From positions 870,501 to 934,500 of the forward strand of contig OY987242.1 of NCBI GenBank assembly GCA_963920765.1: a DNA stretch of 64,000 nucleotides, read 5' to 3'. The stretch is from Ulota crispa. Taxonomy: Eukaryota; Streptophyta; Bryopsida; Orthotrichales; Orthotrichaceae. A model generated the notes under the pieces. The model worked only from the letters and a program-made list of their open reading frames with translations, was not told the DNA's origin and ran no database searches. Below, in pieces: positions 58,501-64,000 of the stretch. Every line of letters starts with the position of its first letter. Position 1 is the stretch's first letter. Made by a program: the position numbers and the translations under genes.

Positions 58501-60414
58501 CCCCCTCCCCCGCCTCCTCCACTTCCTTCTTCTGGAGAGACTGAAAATGGGATTCCATTACCATTGCCAGTGCCTGTGCCTCCTCCACCACCTGCCCCAC
58601 CCCGTCCAGCTCAAGAGACGCTACTACCTCCCCCGCCCCTTTTTCTAGCTGGACCTTCTCTGATTCCTCCTCCACCTCCACCGAGGCCGGGGCAGCAACC
58701 TCCTCCCCCCGGGATATCCAGAGAAGATGCGCCTCCAGGAACTGATGAAGAGGCGTCGCTTTCCAAGTCTGAGCATGCTGACAGCGGAGGACCCTCGCAA
58801 CAAAGTCCGATGTACTTCCTTGTAAGTGACTCACCTCTTCCCCTCTTGCAGTTGGACTCTTGTTCTTGCTGTTGCAGTCACAGAGGATCAACCTTCGCTT
58901 TGTCCTTATACCCCTCTCATTACCAACCTCCGCTTTTGTCGAAATGGCCGCTTAAGAGTTGAAACAAATCATTTAGAAAGCTTCAAGGAAGGTAGCAAAA
59001 TGTACCAATACAACAAAGAAATCTCAACCTAACAAAAAACACGTCTTGAAAGTTACTGTAATCAGCTTCAAACGTAGACTTTCGATTTTTAACTTCAGCC
59101 TGTTGCAATCTTTTGAATAAAGCATGTCTTGTCTTTGTTAGTAAAGCCCGTTTCGTAATTTGCACCAGACTCGTCAATTTGATATCTTGGTCACGTTTTT
59201 TCATATTATTAGGATTGATGTGTTCCAGTGTTAGAATGCTTTTCATTTGAAAGTTTTGTGGTGGTTGATTTTGTAGACTCCGGGGCAACTGCCACCTCCG
59301 CCACCACCTCCAAGGCGAGCACCAGTGGTGCGAGCGGAGGATGTTCAGACCGTGGTGGAGGATGAGGCGCCAGCTGATTCCAGGGATGGTGAGGCTCTGC
59401 GGCAAAACCTGCCGCCACCGCCGCCACCGCCAATGCGTCCGCCTGCGGGACCTCCACCGCCGCGACCGCTAATGCGACCGCCTGTTGGACCTCCTCCACA
59501 GAATCCTGCTGCGTCAGAGGTCCCTCCGCCCGGTGTAGCGCCGGCGCGGCCCACTCCACCACCGCCCCCTGAAAGGTCGTCTCTACCGCTCCCACCACCG
59601 CCACCCAGAATGCTGCAAGCAGGGGTGCTGCCTCCCCCGGGGCCACCACCAGGGCCTCCTCCAGCGAGGCTTGGTCCCCCTCCGTTGGGCCCGCCACCTG
59701 TCATGCGCCCGCCTGCAGGGCCGCCTCCAATGAGCAAGGGTCCGCCTCCCCCTCCTCCGAGGGTTGCTCATGACGGATCTCACGACGATCCGAGTAAATC
59801 GAAGCTTTCGTATGTGAAATCGGCTGCTCCTACAGTTGTTAAGAGACCTCTTGCTCAACATACACCGGAGCTCACGTCCATGGTGAGTCAGTCCTCTACA
59901 AAAAGATTTCTGTTGCATGTTGAAATTTGGAAACCTGGTTCAGGGCTCCCTACTATTAGATTTACAATCATGGTATGTTGTTGTTAATCTGATAGACCAT
60001 TATTTCAATGATAAACTTATGTCAAATTAATGTTGTCTTAAAAGTGCCAGTAAAATATTCTGTGAGTGCCAATGACTTTATCATTACTTTTGCATTACAC
60101 TGACGTTATCTCAACATGAGGAGTTCGTGAGAGTAAAGATTATTAGTATTAAGATTCTTGGATACCAGTAGTGAACGGTGCTTGTGGTTTTGGCTGTTGT
60201 GAATCAGGTACCGGCATCAGTTCGTGTTAGAAGAGAAAACGCTCCCAAGCTGAAGCCGAAGCCTACACCAATGACAGCTCCTCAAGTATCGACTTCAGAA
60301 CCACGGCCAACTGGGGTTGTGAAGCCGGTAACTATTGATGACACTTACTCAGCATTCTTAGAGGACATGAAGCTTTTAGGTGCATTTGGGGAAGGGCAAG
60401 AAGCAGATTTTTAG
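55541..60414 (+). CDS. ELF5: ELF5 / WW-domain-binding protein 11 (WBP11) homologue, splicing-related
   Basis: Nine exons, phases continuous: 55541-55624, 55761-55854, 56782-56867, 57217-57266, 57443-57512, 57900-57981, 58418-58821, 59277-59882, 60208-60414; 560 residues. Starts [20 protein letters not shown]; the second Met (55544) is equally possible. The Wbp11 domain (residues about 10-90) has [40 protein letters not shown] and [14 protein letters not shown], a basic, probably nuclear-localising region. Then [40 protein letters not shown] and long proline-rich blocks ([31 protein letters not shown]) able to bind WW and SH3 domains. The C-terminus [17 protein letters not shown] is the conserved family tail. 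In Arabidopsis ELF5 affects flowering time; animal WBP11 is a spliceosome-associated factor. Intron 2 is the longest (927 bp). Confidence 0.95.
58960..59080 (+). repeat. Intronic repeat shared with 63880-64000
   Basis: In ELF5 intron 7. Starts GAGTTGAAACAAATCATTTA and continues with GAAGCTTCAAGGAAGGTAGC; the same order of words with about 75% similarity by eye is seen at 63870-64000 (GAGTTGAAAGTAATCATTTA). Probably an old dispersed repeat. Confidence 0.5.
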
Positions 60415-61422
60415 GTCATGGGATTATTCTCTCGGCATTTCCCTTGTTTTATGGTGAAACTGCGCAACGGTCAGGTTCAGGCAGGGTAGGGGAATCTTGT
60501 TTCGCAGCTTTTGTTTCTCGGATTTGTATATTGGAAATTTATCATCTGACGATACACAAGAAACTGACAGCTTTCACAACAAATATTCTGTATGTTAATT
60601 GAGTTCGTGGTAATCAAATTGTAGGCCTGCATTTTGTACTAGTGTAGAGATCTGTAGACAGGAGCTTTGCAATGTTGCAGCTCAGAGCGTACGCACGGCG
60701 TGTGGACTTGGCCTTCATGAAGAAGCACTCGTGGGTCATTTGAGCAGTCAAAGCCTCGTGGTGTAGGTCGGGCTTTCAATCTGAAAATTTGGTCTTTTAC
60801 GACCAGCTTGAATCATGAGTCTGCTCCCAATGGGGACTAGTGTGCAGCTAAATATTCATGATCCTCGGCTCTTCTTTAGACATGCTCATGTTGAGAAAAA
60901 CATTTGATGGAATCTTCCTGTTTTTTTGAGTGGTATAATGTACCCTATCCTTATTAAAACTGGTAACTGAGAAGAGGTCTTTGTGGAAGCCATGTTTTTC
61001 ATACGTCCGCGGCGTCCATTTGTGCAGAAGGGAGTTTCATGATAATTCTGAAATCGATTACAACTTGCCTCCACTGATTTGCTATTGCATTGCCTAACGT
61101 CATCCAAACTAAGAATCTTCCCATTTCTTAAAGGTCATACAAAATTGAAAATTACACTGAACTAATATAACACAACATACAACTTTCAAGCATTTACTGA
61201 TCCCTGTAGTTAAAAAATGAGTAATTTCTCATTGAAGCTTGTAATGGACTCAGTATAAAGCTCTGATCAAATCAGCCAACATCAATCTACTGCAAGTTTT
61301 CAAGCAGGTGGAGCAACCGATCACTTAGTCAAAACCACAGTTTATCCCACTGAAATTCCAAATTGGGTATATTTGTTTGAAAAGAGGATGTAAACTGTAA
61401 TTACTAAGCGTAGTTCGGCATA
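60415..61422. other. Convergent intergenic region, ELF5 and Vms1-like 3' UTRs
   Basis: About 1 kb between two converging stops. AT content rises from 60540 on. No gene or RNA is recognised. Confidence 0.45.
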
Positions 61423-63672
61423 CTAAATCTTCTCTTCCAGTGCCATTTTGTGGGCACGAACACAAGTAGTACTACAGTACTGGTATGTAAATTTAGTAAA
61501 AGGGACCTTTCCTGCCAAAGATGCTTCACAACATGAGCAGACGTTCTGTGGAGCTGAAGAAGAGGAGCCGGAGTTCACAGTCGTCGAGATTGCAGGCTTT
61601 CGGTTCGCGGTTGTACGGGCTCGTAATCTGAACTCAGCAGCTGCCGCTCGTGTCTCTCTCTCTTCCGCTTGTGCCTTCGACAGAGCCTGGAACCACATGA
61701 CGACGACGAAAACTTAGTAACGTTTTTACTCAAAGTATAACAGAAAAAAAACCAACTCCAGAGAGTTCTCAATTTCGTCAGAACAGGATCCAAGTCCATG
61801 TACAAGAATCCTAAATAGCCATTTGTGATGTTTACTTTGATTGAGAAAACTGAAAAGCATACTTGGTTAAAATTCATGAGTTTGGTAGCCGTGTGGCTAC
61901 AATAGAGCCCCCTCTACGGTATGTGCCTCTCAACTGAAGTAGAGCATCGGACATACCTCTTTATACTCTTTTGACTTCGGATCTAATAGTTTAGCGATCT
62001 CGAACATATCTTTCACGCGGTTCGTGTCATAGCGGACACTTGCTGCTACTGCTTTGGCTGCCGTCTCTGCTGCCTTGGCCTCCGCCTGTGCCTTTGTCTG
62101 TGCCTGTACACTCCCACAAGATTTAAGGAAAGCTGAGCCTTACGAACATGTGGGGATGCATTTAAGCAAGATTGCACGGAAGTACGGAAAGTGAGACCTG
62201 ATTGATAATTCTAGCGTGAGCCCGAGATTAAAATAACAACCTCTCGCACATATAATCACTTCGCCAGCAATGACAAGATGGATGCTCCAATCATTTTTAA
62301 TGAAAATAGAACACTCACACACAATTCATTCTTGCACCAACAAAGAAAATCATGAAATATCAGTCAAGAAATTTGTACATCTAGAACGAGAGAAACGACG
62401 CAGGATAAAATCGTCAACAGAATATCAAAGTATGGGTGTAATGAAGGAAAGCCGCTTGCTTAGCTCTGTCTTTCACCTTTTTGAGCTTCTTTCGTTCTTT
62501 TTCTTTCGCTTTTTTCTTAGCATCTTTTTCTGCCTGCGAGATTTGAAGGTCAGCTTGTACTCAGCAATATACCGAAATGCAAAATATAAATATAACTAGT
62601 ACTTACTAATTACCAACAATTATGTGCATATGGACAGCATTGAATCAGAGTGTAAAATTCTTAAAGTTCAGTGTGATCTCAGCGAAGTGCCTACCTGCTT
62701 TGCAAATTGTGCTGCTTCTAATTCATCCGTCAAAGGACTTGGAACATTAGCTGCATGCCAATCCCACTTGCTAGGATGTTGGGCCATGAATCGACGGAAA
62801 ACATTGCGTGTCTCCTTGTCCTTCGCGAGAGTATATGGGGTTCTGCCCAATTTATCTTTTGAGCACGGATCGGCATCCTCCTCTAAGAGTTTATGGACGC
62901 TATCAGTATCCCCTGCCTTGGCTGCTACATGTAGAGGACTTAATCTCAGTTCTTCTTCCACACTTCGTGGTCTGTCGTCCACTGATTCCGCTGCTACATG
63001 ATTCTCTGCTTGGCGAGCTTTTGCCTTGCTCTTGCCAAGAGGCTTCCCTGCTACAGTACTGGAGTCCTGTCCACGGAGCGCTGCCACTCCGTCAGGAATT
63101 CCTGTAGTCACAGAAAATTTTTGCAAGTCTAGTTTTGGAAACAAACTGAGCAAATAACTAACTCGCTTCGCTTCTTTCAAAGTAGGTCTACGTGTGGAGA
63201 GAGGTATCCTTCGTATCCTCCGATCGTTGCGGTCCAACACAAAATTTTCACCTCCAAAAAGCGTCTGTGCATTGCTAGAAGGAGCATACACAAAGACATG
63301 GGATGCTGCTTGTAAGTGCCCACTCCATGAAATGAGAAGCCCTCTGATATCCTGAGAGATTGTTGCAATGCGGCATAGACCACAAATTCGTTAATCAGAT
63401 TATCAACGAAAACTATGTGGACGATGGGAAAATCCCTAGGCTGCGCAGCATCAACATCTATTCTCCGAATGTTCAAACCTGAAAAAACTAGCAGTGGTCT
63501 CTGGGAACTAACAAGCCTCCACTAAAAAAAACTGGTAACACAGGTGAGATAACTGACTTTCTGAAGAGCTTGTTCGTTGTATCGACGAAGAGAGGCTCCG
63601 GCTGACTGAGGAGCTTTGCCACTAGCATCTTTTGCTGATTGCCGACCACCTGCTTTGGCCCTCACCACATAC
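61423..63672 (-). CDS. Vms1/ANKZF1-like tRNA-cleaving release factor (VLRF1 family), 5' part outside window
   Basis: Five exons are readable, minus strand: 63672-63558, 63351-62695, 62533-62477, 62103-61957, 61686-61423; 412 C-terminal residues. The first visible exon carries the VLRF1 catalytic segment YVVRAKAGGRQSAKDASG and KAPQSAGASLRRYNEQAL, whose Gln is the catalytic residue of the family. The next exon gives IRGLLISWSGHLQAASHVFV, YAPSSNAQTLFGG, then an ankyrin repeat (LRLSPLHVAAKAGDTDSVHK, GRTPYTLAKDKETRNVFRRF) and the conserved HPSKWDWHAANVPSPLTDEL. A charged coiled coil (EKDAKKKAKEKERKKLKK, AQTKAQAEAKAAE) leads to a C-terminal Cys cluster CSCCEASLAGKVPFTKFTY with CSTTCVRAH, probably zinc-binding. 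Vms1/ANKZF1 releases nascent chains from stalled 60S ribosomes. The exon that should end in TFHR just before YVVRAK is not within 63673-64000. Confidence 0.9.
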
Positions 63673-64000
63673 CTGCATTAGCCCAGCTAGTTCAAATGAT
63701 TGCAGAACTCCAAAGGCTTAAACATGAGTCACACGACGTGAAGTCACACCAGTGAGCACAGCAACGAGTCAATCAGAACCTTAGGCTCAAGCTTACGGTA
63801 TGTGTGCACATAATTTCCACAGATCTTCAGTGTTTGTTATTAATCCTGAAGTGGTCGCTTTTGTATCTGGAGGAGTTGAAAGTAATCATTTAGGAAGCTT
63901 CAGGAAAGTAACAGAATTTACAAACTGTAAAAAGATATCATAACCTACAATTTAAATCATGACCTACATTTTATCAATAGAAACACGTTTGGAAGTTGCT
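63673..64000. other. Intron of the Vms1-like gene, with repeat
   Basis: A minus-strand segment near 63805-63885 looks exon-like (TNTEDLWKLCAHT then GTAAGC) but its phase does not join the next exon. The end of the window (63870-64000) matches the ELF5 intron 7 repeat. Confidence 0.4.

Noticed and set aside
58391..59918. Long minus and alternative-plus frames rich in Gly or Pro over ELF5 exons 7-8
   Set aside because: Proline-codon runs (CCN) stay open in other frames; the ELF5 frame has conserved motifs and correct splice phases.
63805..63885. Possible extra Vms1-like exon ending TNTEDLWKLCAHT
   Set aside because: It would end in phase 0 while the next exon needs phase 2, and it lacks the family's TFHR segment.
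1..64000. tRNA, rRNA, CRISPR arrays or organelle insertions
   Set aside because: No cloverleaf, rRNA core, spaced direct-repeat array or long plastid-like block was seen on either strand.

Overview
This is nuclear DNA of a land plant. Genes have spliceosomal introns of about 100-900 bp with AT-rich intron sequence, several predicted proteins begin with plastid-transit-like leaders, and plant-specific or plant-typical families are present (fibrillin/PAP, ELF5/WBP11, plant-type SEIPIN, chloroplast ABCI10). A gene for a sperm-tail PG-rich (SHIPPO) repeat protein suggests a lineage with flagellate sperm: bryophyte, lycophyte or fern, with a moss or liverwort as my best guess. The species cannot be fixed from the sequence.

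Layout. The left end (1-15.6 kb) is gene-rich: glutathionyl-hydroquinone reductase (minus, cut by the window start), a plastid fibrillin (plus, 7 exons), the SHIPPO-repeat protein (minus, 8 exons), intronless ABCI10 (plus) and an SdpI/DUF1648-type membrane protein (plus, 3 exons). From 15.6 to 20.8 kb lie packed miniature transposons. PI31 (proteasome inhibitor, plus, 9 exons) and SEIPIN (minus, 3 exons) occupy 21-29.5 kb. From 29.7 to 50.5 kb there is no host gene: this is a transposon nest centred on two almost identical 7.4-kb MULE-like elements in inverted orientation, joined across a 200-N gap where the flanking contigs repeat the same 1,547 bp. The right end (51.7-64 kb) is gene-rich again: an FBP7/FBXO9-type F-box protein (minus, 10 exons including a GC-AG intron), divergent from ELF5/WBP11 (plus, 9 exons), then the 3' half of a Vms1/ANKZF1-like peptidyl-tRNA hydrolase (minus, cut by the window end).

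Transposons. Three families explain most intergenic DNA. (1) Elements whose ends read TTAA-CCCCTAAA...TTTAGGGG-TTAA, at least ten sites, always flanked by TTAA and sometimes sharing one TTAA with a neighbour; this is the piggyBac signature and is the most unusual system here. (2) MITEs with GGGAATTGATATG-type ends, one carrying a likely 9-bp target duplication just upstream of PI31. (3) MITEs with CACCCATAAG-type ends. The large inverted elements carry subterminal GTGAGCC repeats, a perfect 10-bp target duplication at the left copy, and two unrecognised ORFs that may be captured gene fragments.

The host genes do not form a pathway; they are ordinary housekeeping or organelle genes. Exon models were built by hand from reading frame, GT-AG signals, phase continuity and family conservation. 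No homology search was run.
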